A DNA stretch of 64,000 nt. It comes from Durusdinium trenchii (taxonomy: Eukaryota; Sar; Dinophyceae; Suessiales; Symbiodiniaceae). Made by a program: the position numbers and the translations under genes. A model generated the notes under the pieces. It did not search any database and was not told the origin of the DNA. It worked only from the letters and a program-made list of their open reading frames with translations. Below, piece by piece: positions 37,122-49,075 of this stretch. Where the stretch lies: the NCBI GenBank assembly GCA_963970005.1, contig CAXAMN010022840.1, forward strand, positions 657,087 to 721,086. The letters run 5' to 3'. Within the stretch, counting starts at the first letter, position 1. The number at the start of each line of letters is the position of its first letter.

Positions 37122-38044
37122 CTCTACGGTCGTGAATCGGGACCGAACGTGGAAGGTTTAGGACCTTATAGGAACCCACTGGACCTTCAACGGGTGTCCA
37201 ATGGAGATCCCTAAGTAGAGGCCTGGGGCTTCCATCCAGGTGACCGCAGCCAGAAGGTGCTGGTATAGAATTGAACCATTTGCTTCGTCACACATCGCGC
37301 CACCTAAACGCTTGGAACAAGCGGATTGAACAAACGTAACGGGTTCAGGAGGACCTTTGAGTGCCACAAGACCACAGACAGATGACAAGTGTTTGGTTCA
37401 TATTTCAACCATCATTGGCGTGGAAGCTTGGGTGAAACAGCGTTTCCCTTTCGGAAGTCTCAACAAACAGTAGACATGGGACAATGGTGACATGCTTCTT
37501 AAAGTCACAGGGTCGGAATCCCATTTGTTTGTTTGTCTCGGAGTCAGGAAGGCTCCCTTCAGGCTCCTTAAGGAGGCTTCCTAGAAGGGTCTAGTGCCCG
37601 TCTAACGCAACTTGCGAGGCTCAGACAACCCTACGCGAGGAACTGAAGTCCTTCAAGGAGAGTACCGGACAGAATGACCTTGACACGTGTGTATGAAAAC
37701 ATTAAAGAATGCTAGGCAGGGACATATGGATAGCTTGAATGCACATATATTACTGTACAATATATATTATATCTATGGATTATTGATCTTTTGGGGTGAT
37801 AGTCCACGATCATTTGGACGTCCTGCTGAGCGTCCAACAGTTCCAAGGAGATGAGGTCCTCAGACAGTATACAGTTGCATTTGGTCAAGTTGTTTTTCTC
37901 ACAGGTAAATGCGATTCTGAAGTGCACTGTGCACTTCACTCCCGCTTTAGGGAGAAGATCCACTTCCCGCGCTATTGTATGATGAACTATGGGGCTGATA
38001 TTGACCTGCAGACTCTCATTCGCGAGCCGCTCGTCGCTCACGAG

Positions 38045-38164
38045 GGAGGCAGTGGCGCCATACGGTTCGGAGCGTTGTGCCGAGCGCTGCAGTGTGCAGG
38101 AGAGCCTTTTGAAAGAGCTGCGAGGGGAGCAGGAGGCACCGCGGACCGCATGTACTCGCCAGGG
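38045..38164 (+). CDS. exon a of the hypothetical gene
   Basis: AG|G acceptor. It reads EAVAPYGSERCAERCSVQES then LLKELRGEQEAPRTACTRQ, ending with two bases of a Gly codon before a GC donor (gctggg). A GT site at 38172 would break phase with the next exon. Confidence 0.5.
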
Positions 38165-41100
38165 GCTGGGAGTCACTGCAATCAAAGACCGAGAATGAGC
38201 ATCCGGTGGAATTCATCTTTCCTGAGCATCCCGGAAGCTACTAGACTAGGGTCGTTTGGCGCATGCAGGAGGAGCTGCAAACAAAAGAGACACTCCCTTT
38301 TGCAGTAGCACACGGTCAGGAAAACCCCGCATACCCATCACACATGTGCTAAGTGAATGAATGGAAGTGGTGGTCCAATGCCTCAATGGAGTGGACACGT
38401 CCCATGTCCGTCCGGGCTTGGAATTCCCCATGTATATATGATTATGATCAATGTAGCCTTATGGGCCTCAAATCACACATCCTTTGCTTCAAATGCCGAA
38501 TCTTACAGTGGTTAGATGGCACTGGCATCCCAAGATGTTTGTCGACAGATGGGACTCCATACAGTAGCAACCACCGAACTTGGGGTAACAGACGTGCCAT
38601 CGAACCTTTGAATCCACTTCTGTCCTTGTCAGGGACCTTATGGGCACCTTCCGTGCGCGAGCCTGGTCGGGCACCCCCCCGCCCTGCGCACCTGAGGAGG
38701 TGAAAACGCCCACGAAGAAGCGCTTCTTGCATGAGGCGGTGCACGGCATGCCAGAGGCACCGGTGGCGTTTCCGCGGCCGTTCGGATGGCAGGAGAGTGC
38801 CACAAAAGGACAGTGCCCAAAAAAACAACATTCAATTTGATGAGCCAATGTTTTGAGTTCAGGGACGAGATGAGTACTGTAACAGTGACTTTGTAGAACA
38901 TGTCTCGCTAGGGGTGAGTACATATGACACAAGCCAGTTTATGTATGTTTTCTGACGACAACCTCGAAGTCCAAAGACTTAAGTGGAGAGGAAAGTTCTT
39001 TCTGCTGTCTAAAATATCGGCATGGTCTTGGACACAAATCCGCTGGTGTTTGATATGATTATTTAAGGTACCTCTCATTAAGATGTTCAGGTGTCGGATT
39101 AATTCTTGCATCCTCCTCCAAAGTACCACTGACTCCGTGAAACAGCTGTGAACGGTGAGAAAACACCGTGTCTGCCGGTCCGGGTCACCGGCCGGATGAG
39201 GGCTGCCATAGGCTGCCGTTGAGGGAGATATACCAATGGAAGCATGCGGTTGAGTGTTCTGGTTGTGCTCAAGATGGGCTCATAGGAGGAGGTGGAGGAG
39301 GAGCAAATGAGTGTAACACGTCCAAGACTCTTGGTGGATCAGTTGCATGGAATCGTATCTGACGTATCTCTCAAGCGCAGCATTTGCGGGCTTTGGAGCA
39401 TCCAAGATCCGAAGCATGTGCCCCATGTAGATCAGATATCTCAAGCATGTCCGAATTCATTATCTAATTTGTGTTGGGACAAGTTCCGGACATCATGACC
39501 ATTGGACCAGCTACACATCTTCCAACCAGAGATTTTTCTCCGCTCAATAACATCCCGCTCCGCGCGTTTTCAAGGCCAGCTCCGCGCGATGCGGACGCAT
39601 CTTGGGGCTGGGCAGCAGCAACGAGCGCTCGGCGGCTCGCCGGAGTCCGTTCGCGCTTGACGCGTTCGACGTGGGCGTCGACTCTGGGGTCGGTGTAACT
39701 AGGACACCCACGTGGAGCATAGACCAGCACCTTCAAAGGGGTCACCTGGCTGGAAGCCCCAGCCCACTACTTAGGGATCTAGATTGGGTCCATTGGATAC
39801 CCCTATCAGGGACTCTATGTGTTTTTTTTATATAAATAGTTTATGTATTTCTTATTTTCTCAAGGCCCCACCTCATCCAGGTCACATACTCGGCTTTAGA
39901 ACAAAATTGGTTCTTGATTGGGATCAAGATCGTCGCAGAGAGAAGTGAGCAAGCGATACCGATTGGGGACCTATGTGGAGGTTTGCAGAGATACACTGGG
40001 AAAGTCGCCAACCTTGACGGAAGGTCCATGTGTAGTTAAGGAATCAGAGATAATAGGTGTGGCCGAAGCCGAAATCGGCCAAAGGCACTCACCAACACTT
40101 TGCTTTCTTAGTATGCACTGCACAGTTTTCCAGTGGACTACTCTGACATTATTGTCATGACATAGCATTGTAAGGAGTTTCCTTGGTGACCATGCACGCA
40201 TTGTGCTAGGATATGTCAGGTGTTTCCACTTTGGTTCCACCACGCGTAGGTCCAATGAGAGTTTGAAAGATTTGTACATTTTAAACTTGTCAGGAAATAC
40301 TGGGTGAGGCACAGAGATTTAGCCTGTCATGCGTTTGAGCCACATGAACAATGCATTGTTCCACAAAGTTCAAAGAGAACAAACCACTGCTCCAGGGATT
40401 TGAACCTTGTGGATCTTCCAAGGGTGGAGTCAGTGGATGGTTTCACAATGTTTCGCATTCAAAAGGGACAAACACAATATATTCTCCCGCAAATTAACAT
40501 GGAAGCTGAGAATTGACCGGTGGAAGACCATTTTCCTCTACAACCCAGTGGTTTTGGGGTTCCATGTTAATCTGCGGGGGAGTATACATATATATATATA
40601 TATATGTTTCGCAATCAATGGTTTTTGGTTTCATATGTGTGAAGGTCTAACTCGGACTCCCGGACCAGGTGCACTTACTGACTGCCGACTGCCGACCCCC
40701 CCAGGCGTCCTCGTTAAACATCGAAGAACAATCAGAGGCCGAAGACTTGTGGAACTTGCGGAAGGGGAACTGGCATCATTTAGGGATGTGGATAGGACGC
40801 TACTAGTATCCAAGAGCATTGCTACTTAGGAGCTCCTGGCCTCACTAATGTCCACCTGAAGAATAACCCCCCCCCCCCCTTGATCAAGTGCGGGCCCTAA
40901 ATAATGTAAAATCCAGAAAAATACAAGACAAATCTTGAACAAGGCAAATGAAAGGGCAGAAAAGGAAATGAAAGAATAGTGGAAATCAAAATAAAGGAAA
41001 GGAAATTGAAGGAAAGGAAGCAGCTATAAATCAGAGTCCATAACAATTTACAGTAGTATTGTTTGAGGGCCATTTATACATTGTTGTTGAAACAACTTCA

Positions 41101-43815
41101 GTATTATTCACGGGCCATATAGAAATCAGAAGTCAACATTACTAGTAGCAAGAAGCTACTGGTAGAGTGTATATTATATATATGTCGGGAAATGGGCACC
41201 AGAGTTGTTTAACAGGCTTCCAGCGCAGTGCGGGTTCTTCCACTCATTGGGTTTCGCAGTGGAATCCCAACTTCCTCCTGAGGAGTCTATCAATGATATG
41301 AGTGTCACACTGGCCTAGAGCAGAGATGTCATGCGTTTGCTAACACCTCACACACTGCATGCCCCAGGCCAGTGCTGCTTGTTGCCAGTGGTACACTTAA
41401 ACTGGCATCACTGATGGATGCATACACCAGCATCGACACACAAATCAGTATTGCACTTTGGACCCCTCGTGGTTAACTCAAATCCGTTCTCGTTGATGCA
41501 CTCAAACGGGGGCACAAAAATTGGGAGTTGTTCCTTGCCCCCCCGACACCGTTAGACTTGATTCCTCCAACTCATCCTGTTGATATCCATTGATGCTTCC
41601 AATACTGTAATATTTTTTTGCCCCGAATCTTCCAATTCTGTAAGTTACTTCCACCCATGGCCAGCCGTCCATTGACCCGTCACACTGGCCCGGACCCTTG
41701 ACCACTCACGCCAGGATGTGTCGACGAGAAGGCGCCAAAAGTGGAGTCTTTTTTCCCTCCCGCCACGGACCACACCAGTGGCCAAAAATGAAGTATCGTC
41801 CCGAAGAGGAGGTCCTCTCGAAGAAATCGATTCTATTACTGTATGTTGAGATCCCTTTCGCCCGTGATAATTTCTTGGCCTCCCTGGACTGCCTCCTCCC
41901 AAGACTTGGAAGTTCATGGCGGTTCTCCAGCCCCCCCAAACCAACCTTTGTGTCGACCAAAGAGATGTTTGTTTAGCAGCGCATATCCATGTATAATCAG
42001 AGTATCAAGGATACCTGTTCGCAGTAAACATCTAAACATCATGACTGGTGATTTTGATGGGATGATGTTGACATCCGCCCCCGTTGCATGCCGGCGTTAA
42101 ACCAATAAAATGTGTGGCCTTGAAAATGCCTTGGAAGGGTAGGCTGCTTGACCTTGATCGTCAGGCCGCCAACGACCATGGCACAGCATGTGGTCGCCGC
42201 TCATTTGCACGTGAGATCCATGCAGATCAATGAAGATTGACATTAAATATTACTTCCTGCACAAGGTCTCCAAGACGGCGGTTGCACTCATCCTTGGAGT
42301 TGGATGTTTAGATGCTTGTGGGATCTTGTGGGTTCTGATGGAATATGCATGTAGAAGACTGACTAGGCACAGACCCTTTTTTCTACTGTTACTATACTGG
42401 TAATTTTGCCCAGCTCAGGTGGGGACGACATGTTGGGAATAGGGGAGCATATATACGTGATTATATACGATGCATGCATACATACATACATACATACATA
42501 CATACATACATACATACATACATACATACATACANNNNNNNNNNACATACATACATACATACATACATACATACATACATACATACATACACACACAAAC
42601 ACACTGTCTCTCTCTCCATACATCCACACGCATATATTTATATATATAAACATACACAAATGTTCATGATTCCCTTCCAGTCCATCCTTTCGAGTGGAGT
42701 GACTTGTGAGAGGGAGGCGTCAACCTTTGCAAACTTAGACCACAGGTCGGAAATAAGCAAGAGAAGTCCAGATCTCCTGGCTGTGAGATTCGTGTCCTCA
42801 GCAGATGTTCAAGTGTGTGCGAAGTTTCTTTGCGCAGTTGGGGCAGCTCTTTGAACCCAAGCAGAGGTGCTTCTTTGATCGGAAGTGGGGAAGATCCACC
42901 ACAAGTGACATGAATTCACCCGCGAAGTGACATGATCCCCCCCATTCCCGTCCACTCTTGCGGCGGCCGTTGGCCACCCCAAGAGTTTGGCCCTGAGCGA
43001 TTCATGGAGCCAACCCACTCAAACCAAACTCAACGAAGCTTGCTGGGAGAAACCTACTCAAACCCACAAGCCAGAAGCCACCGAGCCACCAACCCATTGA
43101 AACCAATCGAACCTACTCAACCCTTTTGGGTCCAAGGAGACCTTGCTGGGCGACGCCTCCAGCGAGGCGAAGAAGGCTTTGGAGCGTGACCTCACGGCAC
43201 CCCCCACCTGGTTTGGGCGGGAATTCGGCGACGCCGTGAGCGACGGGAAACGTGGGAAACGACATGCGTGGGCACCAAATTCGGAAACGAATTCAAGAGA
43301 AGCTGGTCAGTTGGTTGAACAGCCCTGTTTCGCCCATCCCATAGGTACCACTACTGGGTCCGAACGATTCAGGTCTCTCAACCTCTCTTGGAAGTTTGTC
43401 CCATTTTCTCGCTCTGAGACTTTGAAGACCAAGTCCGAGCAGCTGGGACCGGCCGGTGGACACACCCTTAAGCGATCAAAACCAGACCTCACGGGGTTTC
43501 GGGGGGGCGAACAGGTCCTTGAAACCACACCTGTGTGTTTCGAGCCAGGTCCTGATACTAACCATTGTTCATCCCGCTGTGTCTCGGCCGTGAACCGTCC
43601 TGTGAAAGGACGCAGGTCTTGCGAAGTCGTAGGTTTGAACACAGGCAGCCCATCACATCCCTAACCCAACCATGGGCCGGGAGATGCCGGGAGCCATTTC
43701 AAGATCACACATCTGTTGCAACTCCGCTGGTCCTCCGTGCCAGGCCACTTACATGCGCCACTTGGCGCCAAACGCGAGCCAGCGACCAGCGCGCGAAGGT
43801 GGGAAGGTGGAGTAA
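38045..43815 (+). CDS. hypothetical protein gene, C-terminal seven exons
   Basis: Seven exons joined by phase: 38045-38164, 38633-38792, 39575-39688, 40705-40751, 42713-42791, 43137-43235 and 43744-43815 (TAA at 43813). All seven acceptors are AG|G. The donors are gctggg, gagagt, gtcggt, gaactt, gtgtcc and gtgagc (three GT, two GA, one GC). The product is hydrophilic, rich in Arg, Glu, Ala and Pro, with no membrane helix and no domain I recognise. The N-terminal exons are not located. The same splice rules as in the channel gene downstream, unbroken phase and G/C-ending codons support it. Individual boundaries are inference. A hairpin element and a CATA microsatellite lie in its introns. Confidence 0.55.
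38633..38792 (+). CDS. exon b of the hypothetical gene
   Basis: A good acceptor (tgtccttgtcag|G). It includes DLMGTFRARAWSGTPPPCAP, EEVKTPTKKRFLHEAVHGMP and EAPVAFPRPFGWQ with nearly all G/C third positions. It ends in phase 0 before a GA donor (gagagt). A GT four bases later is the alternative but would shift phase. Confidence 0.6.
39575..39688 (+). CDS. exon c of the hypothetical gene
   Basis: AG|G acceptor and GT donor (gtcggt), 38 codons, phase 0 at both ends. It reads ASSARCGRILGLGSSNERSA then ARRSPFALDAFDVGVDSG. Almost every third position is G or C. Two other frames are open, but this one has the best codon bias and fits the phase chain. Confidence 0.55.
40484..40582 (+). mobile_element. 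99-bp hairpin (MITE-like) element
   Basis: The left arm CTCCCGCAAATTAACATGGA and the right arm TTCCATGTTAATCTGCGGGG pair over about 21 bases with small gaps. The core (TGGAAGACCATTTTCCT... CTACAACCCAGTGGTTTT) matches the core of the element at 50297. A TA run flanks its right side. It lies in the intron just before exon d (40705). Confidence 0.7.
40705..40751 (+). CDS. exon d of the hypothetical gene
   Basis: Acceptor with a C-rich tract (gaccccccccag|G). It reads ASSLNIEEQSEAEDL plus two bases of Trp, completed by the G that opens the next exon. The donor is GA (gaactt). A terminal-exon reading in another frame (VLVKHRRTIRGRRLVELAEG to TAG) is also open and cannot be excluded. Confidence 0.45.
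42475..42590. repeat. (CATA)n microsatellite with a 10-N gap
   Basis: Near-perfect CATA units on both sides of ten Ns (42535-42544). The true length is unknown. The Tyr/Val/Cys/Met or His/Thr/Tyr/Ile frames across it are spurious. Confidence 0.97.
42713..42791 (+). CDS. exon e of the hypothetical gene
   Basis: AG|G acceptor just after the CATA microsatellite. It reads EASTFANLDHRSEISKRSPD then LLAVRF and ends in phase 0 at a GT donor (gtgtcc). Confidence 0.5.
43137..43235 (+). CDS. exon f of the hypothetical gene
   Basis: AG|G acceptor, 33 codons, and a consensus GT donor (gtgagc). It reads ETLLGDASSEAKKALERDLT then APPTWFGREFGDA. Codon bias is strong. Phase 0 at both ends fits exon g. Confidence 0.65.
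43744..43815 (+). CDS. terminal exon g of the hypothetical gene
   Basis: After ccgtgccag|G the frame reads ATYMRHLAPNASQRPAREGG then KVE and TAA. The phase matches exon f. Confidence 0.6.
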   Translation, partial: ATYMRHLAPNASQRPAREGGKVE

Positions 43816-43985
43816 CCCTTCCCATGCCCCTAAGTTGGGATGACATGGATTTCGTGAAGAAGGTGGAATTACACCATCTCCTTGCCCTCGTAAGGTCCTA
43901 AGAAAAGTGCCACTTGCCAACTGACATCATTATTTTATTTGAGCACTTGCAGGGTGGAAGAAAACCTCGATTAACATGACCAAAC

Positions 43986-44055
43986 ATGAGCGAGAGCAAG
44001 ATAGTTCTAGATGCGCGGCGGTCGAAAGAAGATCTCTGCGACCATTGTTGCCGAG
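43986..44055 (+). CDS. candidate first exon of the next gene
   Basis: An ATG 170 bases after the stop of the upstream gene, same strand. It reads MSESKIVLDARRSKEDLCDH then CCR and ends with one base before a GT donor (gtcagg). The phase matches the exon at 45000. It could be the N-terminus of the channel gene, since both lie on the same strand with no other gene recognised between, but linking exons to 50.4 kb were not found. Confidence 0.35.
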
Positions 44056-44999
44056 GTCAGGTGAACCGATTCACCGACGCAGGGGTTTCGAAGTCGCCTG
44101 AGCTGGAATGTCCATACTCCAAGATCACACGAACCCGGAGCTCAAAAGTTCAATTTCTACTTGACTCTTTGGGTGTGTCACATCCATGTGAACCTGGGCA
44201 CTGGGCACTCATAATTTTGGGTGGATTTGTGTTTGCACTCCCTGGACATGTTCCCGTAAAGGTCCATGCAGTCTATGAAGATGTGTAGCTCGTCAGTCGA
44301 TCTTTTTGTGACGTGGAAGATGGCCCTGATGAGTTCAACTATGCCCCTGAAGTCCAACTACTATGCTCATGACTGGCCCGGCCAAGTCCGGATGAACGCC
44401 GCGACACGTCGGTGTTTGTTCGGTGGGACGTCCGGGTCGACCGGACTGAGGCACTAAGAAGAAGGGAAACAAACGAGCCAACCTGACAGCAAAGGGGCTT
44501 GGGATGGTGACAGGGTGGCCCCACCAAAGGGAAGCACAGGGGCCCAGCATGGCCAAGCTGATTCAGCTGATTTAGCTGTTTGATTCATATGATGGATGAT
44601 GGATGCGATATCCATGGAGCTGAATACCGCAGGATGTACATATGTATTTCCCACCGACGATAAAATTTTATATATACAGTAAAATCTGTAAATATTTTGA
44701 GTAAAATCAATAAATAAACATAAGTCGTTGGGACAGTTGATCAGGATGTGATCGAAGTTGAAGATTTGCCGCATGGTCGATTCCTATGGTTGGCAACATG
44801 TGTTTCAGAGGCTTTTCAATCAAGGTGGCAACCCATACAAGACAGTAGCGCCACACAGCATTTCCCTGTTTGGATCTGTTCGGGTGATATTTTCGAAAGA
44901 CCACCTGCCGCCTCCGATGCTAAAACGATGGTTTTTCTTTCATTCTCTCCAACCCCTCCAAAATGACCCCGCGTAGCTCGTGCGTTCTTTGCCCACAAG

Positions 45000-45161
45000 G
45001 GACGCGGCAGGAGCGCGCGTCGCTCCATGCCCGAGGCCAGTGGCCGCTACATGCCCATCGATACCTCGGACCTAGAGAACCAGGCGAACCCGAGCCACTG
45101 GCCACGTGGTTTGCACGGCGCGACGGGAAGCGCTTGGCGAGGGAGCGAGTGAGCGAGCTGG
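45000..45161 (+). CDS. candidate exon, basic hydrophilic segment
   Basis: A pyrimidine-rich AG|G acceptor (ttctttgcccacaag|G) and a near-consensus donor (gtgagg). Fifty-three full codons include EPGEPEPLATWFARRDGKRL and ARERVSELG, with strong G/C bias. Phase 1 at both ends continues the exon at 43986. Another frame is open to a TGA at 45150, but it would stop before the good donor. Confidence 0.45.
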
Positions 45162-48100
45162 GTGAGGGAAGAGGGCGAAGGAACGCCATTACTTTGAGAA
45201 GTGTGGTTCACTAATTGGACATTTCGAACAATTGTTGGGTCCTGAAAAAGAAAAATGGGATGTTGCAACCAACACCAGGTTTCTCAAAAACCATGCATAC
45301 AATACATGCATGCTTTTGGCAGGTAAATTATGGGTTTGGCAGCCGGTTTGGGACAGGAGAAGTACGGGCTTGGAACGTGAGAAACAGAGTTGTCAATTAA
45401 TTACTGGGTCTATGGCGTCTTGTGTGAAAAGGGTTGTATTTTGGAAATTGTTGTATGTTCCAGGGTTTTGGTTGCTCCGGTTGACCTCGCTTGGGCCGAA
45501 TGAGCAGAGCCCTTTGGAATCTGGAAGGCTGTTGGTGTTTGTTTCGGCAGTGTCACTCACACAAGTGTTCAGCGATCAGCACCTGCTGAGCTGTTTGAGC
45601 AGTTTTCATGACGAGGGGTGCCCACCATAGTGGGCACATTGAGACAGGGGAATTCTGATGCCCATCACGTGAGACCAGGCGCATGGTGCATCCGGATGCG
45701 GCTCACTACTGGGACGCACACACCGTCACATACACATGTCTAAATTATGTTGCAATATCATGTCCAAAGATATCCAAAGCTACTGTTAGGTTGGACCGCA
45801 TCTACCCAACACGCTGCCTTTCAAAGTGCCGAGATATTGCACAATGCTAGTGGGCACCTAGCCCCTCGAATGTGCCCTAGGATGCTCGGAACATGATCCC
45901 AGCAGGTACAAGCTGGTCCCTGGTCAGTCTTAATCTGGCTGGCAGCCTGGAGAGCCCTGGAGAGAGAAGCTTCCATGTATATATATATATATATACATAC
46001 AATATATTATATATACAATATATGTAAACATATATATATATATCAAGGGAGCCTGTAACCTGCAAAAAGAGAGCACATCTAAGGATCTCCCGAACCTTTT
46101 GAGAACCAGAATAAGACCCTGGGCACCCCAACAGACCCATATCTCAAAAGAGCTGCTGGTCTCCTGCCACTGTAGGCTGCACAACAAATAACTATCATCC
46201 GTACAGATTTGGTTCAACCCCACAATTTCCCTGCCCCGCGACCCCCGGCCTTCTGAGTCAGCGATGGCTCGAAAGATTCGCGGTTCTTAAGGATGAACGT
46301 GACATACCAGAGATGTCGTGAACATCTACCAATCTATTATGATCAGGGTTTCTTGGGCTTGCGAGGTGGTGCCCTGATTGCTGGGGTCTCTCCTGCCATT
46401 GAATCTGCACTTGGATAGAGAATCCAGTGGAACAGTAGCTTCACGGCGTCGTAGCTTGCGTTTGTAGCAGACGTGTCGTAGCAGTCAAATCACGAAAGGT
46501 AGCTCGAGCTACCTGAGTTCTCCTTGCTTTAGCAAACATGTATTACAATCTGAAGTTGGGAATATGAATATGCATTGAGTTCGGTCCTGTAAGAAGGGAT
46601 TCTGCTCGACAGGGGGGGGCCCTCCCTGGATCATTCCCCCCCCCTGCGCCATCGCTGCTTGGGTCACATCCATCCACCTTTGACGCAGTCATGGACTTCT
46701 ACCACTGATTGCTTGCTACCTTTCGTTCACCCCCTCCTTTCTCAAGTCACCTGTGCCACCAGATGGCTTCAAATCAGGATGGCTTCAAAGCCCGCTGGTT
46801 TCGTTGGATGTTTTTGGTTTTTTAATAAGTCGTTTTAATTTGAGTGGGGTTGGGTCATGGAGATCTGTCCATATGATGTTGGAAGGCGCCTCGAGATTTT
46901 GATGTGACCTTGGGAAGGACTTCTATCCAAATGAGCTATTTTGCACATTGTTGTCTAAAATTTGCTGGGGCTCCGCCAATTCCCGTGTGTCGACACCAAC
47001 TTTGTAAAAAAGTGGGGGGCAACCTCTTGGGACGAGGGTTCCCTGCCTGTGTTCCATCAAGCTGACTGTAATTGACTGCACACCCACAACTCGGCGAATG
47101 AATACAAATTCCATCAAATTCCCTCGTTGAACTATTTTCGGAAGAGGACCTGAGGACACCACCAGCCAGATTGCTGCCAACCATGACATAATGAAGTGTT
47201 CAGACTTCATCAGAACTGCGCTGCTGCAATCTTGCACGAATGTGATCGCACTAGAACTGCTAAAGATGTCGAAGCTGCTGATGCTGGCTGGTTCAGCAGT
47301 GCTTCTGTCTTGCGTTCTGCCCCTGGTGCCGCGAAACGTGAGCGGGGGCTTTCTTTACATGAGTTGGACGACCACCATCCCAGCAGGTAATTTTCCACCT
47401 CATGCAGGAGCTTTGTAACTAAATTGTGCTTGCTTGATTAGGGCGTCGGGTGTCATGCAAAGTTTGATCCACTGGGCATGGTGAAGACAAAACTGCTGCC
47501 GAGTTCCTTGCTGGTCTCGTGCTGCACGTCCATCTTGAACAGCCACTACTTTGACGCAGTCTCGTCCGCACCGGGTGGTGGCAAGAGTTTTTGTGGGGGA
47601 AATGCATGACAAGAGTTTGAGTTCGGATTCTGGAATAAATTTAAAGGCCATGTACTATCTACAGTTTCAACACTTTCCCAACAGTTCTCATGCACCCTGA
47701 ACAACGACGCAGTTTTTTTTATACAACTACAAGCCTATATTTCATATTTTGGCGGTTCCATGTGAGTGTGTGGGTGCATGGGCTAGGCGATGGAAAGCCA
47801 CTTACTTGTTGTTTTGAACCGTATACTTGCAGTCGAAAAAACATGTTCAGAATGTTCGCGGGTGGTGGGTTATTGTGGATTACGGCCCGCTACTCAGAGC
47901 CAAAGACCCTTTGTTCGGGCGCATTCCAACGATGATTGATCATTCTAGACGAACTAGTGGTGTTCGTTCCGTGTGTGTTGGGGTGCGATGACTGCTGGCA
48001 GGTCTAAATGGTATTGGTATTGGAGATGGTTCTGACCCGTTTGGCAAGAGCAAATGATAGCAGTATTGGTAGTAATTGTGCGTCTTGATTGAACATATTC

Positions 48101-48663
48101 TATGTCTATGTGGTTCCATATTTGGGGGTATGTTTCCACATGGCCACTGATTTGGATGAATTTGTATCACGACGTGGCTCGTTTCACCAACTTACCAATC
48201 CTTCAGGCTTCACAAGGTTTTAACGCAAGTGGTGCCCCGGTCAGTTGTAGCCACTCTTGGGTTTTGGGGTGTTACTGCATTTTTCATTCATCCATATGAC
48301 ATCCAGTGGGAGCAGAAGCCACTGGTTTGGCTTATGGTGGATGAACAAAATCAGAATAAGGCTCCTGTTGAAGGTGCGGAAGGAAGGGTGCAGGAAGCAC
48401 TGTGCAATGATATTGTTGAAATCCACCATCCCTGGATTTGCAGGCTGTATATTTTTTAATGTGGGGCTGGATCACAGGTCAGCGACCGCAAAAACATCAC
48501 ACAAAAAACAACACCGTGGTAGTTTGACATCCCTGGTCCCTGGTGGTTCGTTTTCTTGATCTGAGGCAGTGGACCCAAATTCATGCGAATTTTCCATCGC
48601 CATGCTCTTTCCTCCTTCCTTGCCCTCCCTAACAGCCAAACAACAACAACAAGAACAAGGTAC

Positions 48664-49075
48664 AAACAAAAACTGCAGCCTCGTTACAAGATATCTTGTT
48701 CCTTTGTCTCTACAAGGGGGTGGAAACAAAATCTGCAACCCCCGTCGTTGATATTTTGACCCCCCCCCGAAAACAACCAGCCAACATGTACTTTTACCAG
48801 AAGTGGTAGTGCTTGTACTAGTGCTAGTACTAGTGGTACTAGTACTAGCAGTAGTCTTTGTTGTAGTGGTCGTAGTAGTAGTAGTAGTAGTAGTAGTCCG
48901 GTCAGCTAAGCCTCTATAAAACTTCTACTTAAAACCTCTATCACATCCTATAGAGACAAAAACTGCAGCCCCGTTGTTGTTTTTTGCCCCCCCGCCTCAA
49001 AAGATCTCAAAAGATGTTGTTGTCTCTACCCCCCCTAGAAACAACATCTGCAGCCCCGTTGTTGCTTTGTGAGCC
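48664..49075 (+). repeat. four spaced copies of an ACAA-CTGCAGCCCCGTTGTTG unit
   Basis: Imperfect copies at about 48664, 48724, 48954 and 49036. Each has ACAAAAACTGCAGCC or ACAACATCTGCAGCC, then CGTTGTTG or CGTCGTTG, a T-rich stretch and a C run of 7 or more, often preceded by TCTCTAC. Spacing is irregular, so these are dispersed copies and not a simple tandem array. Confidence 0.7.
48803..48898. repeat. TAG/TACTAG repeat cluster
   Basis: Dense GTACTAGT-like units followed by (TAG)n or (GTA)n. It is related in sequence to the TACTAGTA clusters at 41147, 53297 and 55092. Confidence 0.85.

Noticed and set aside
40385..40420. A possible tRNA B-box on the minus strand (GGTTCAAATCC)
   Set aside because: The T-stem does not pair and no A-box or acceptor stem is found at the right distance.
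45522..45573. A patch reading LLVFVSAVSLTQVFSDQ, like the S5 end of the channel
   Set aside because: The resemblance to VLTQLVSDH is intriguing, but codon bias is weak, no pore exon follows, and phases do not join the channel.
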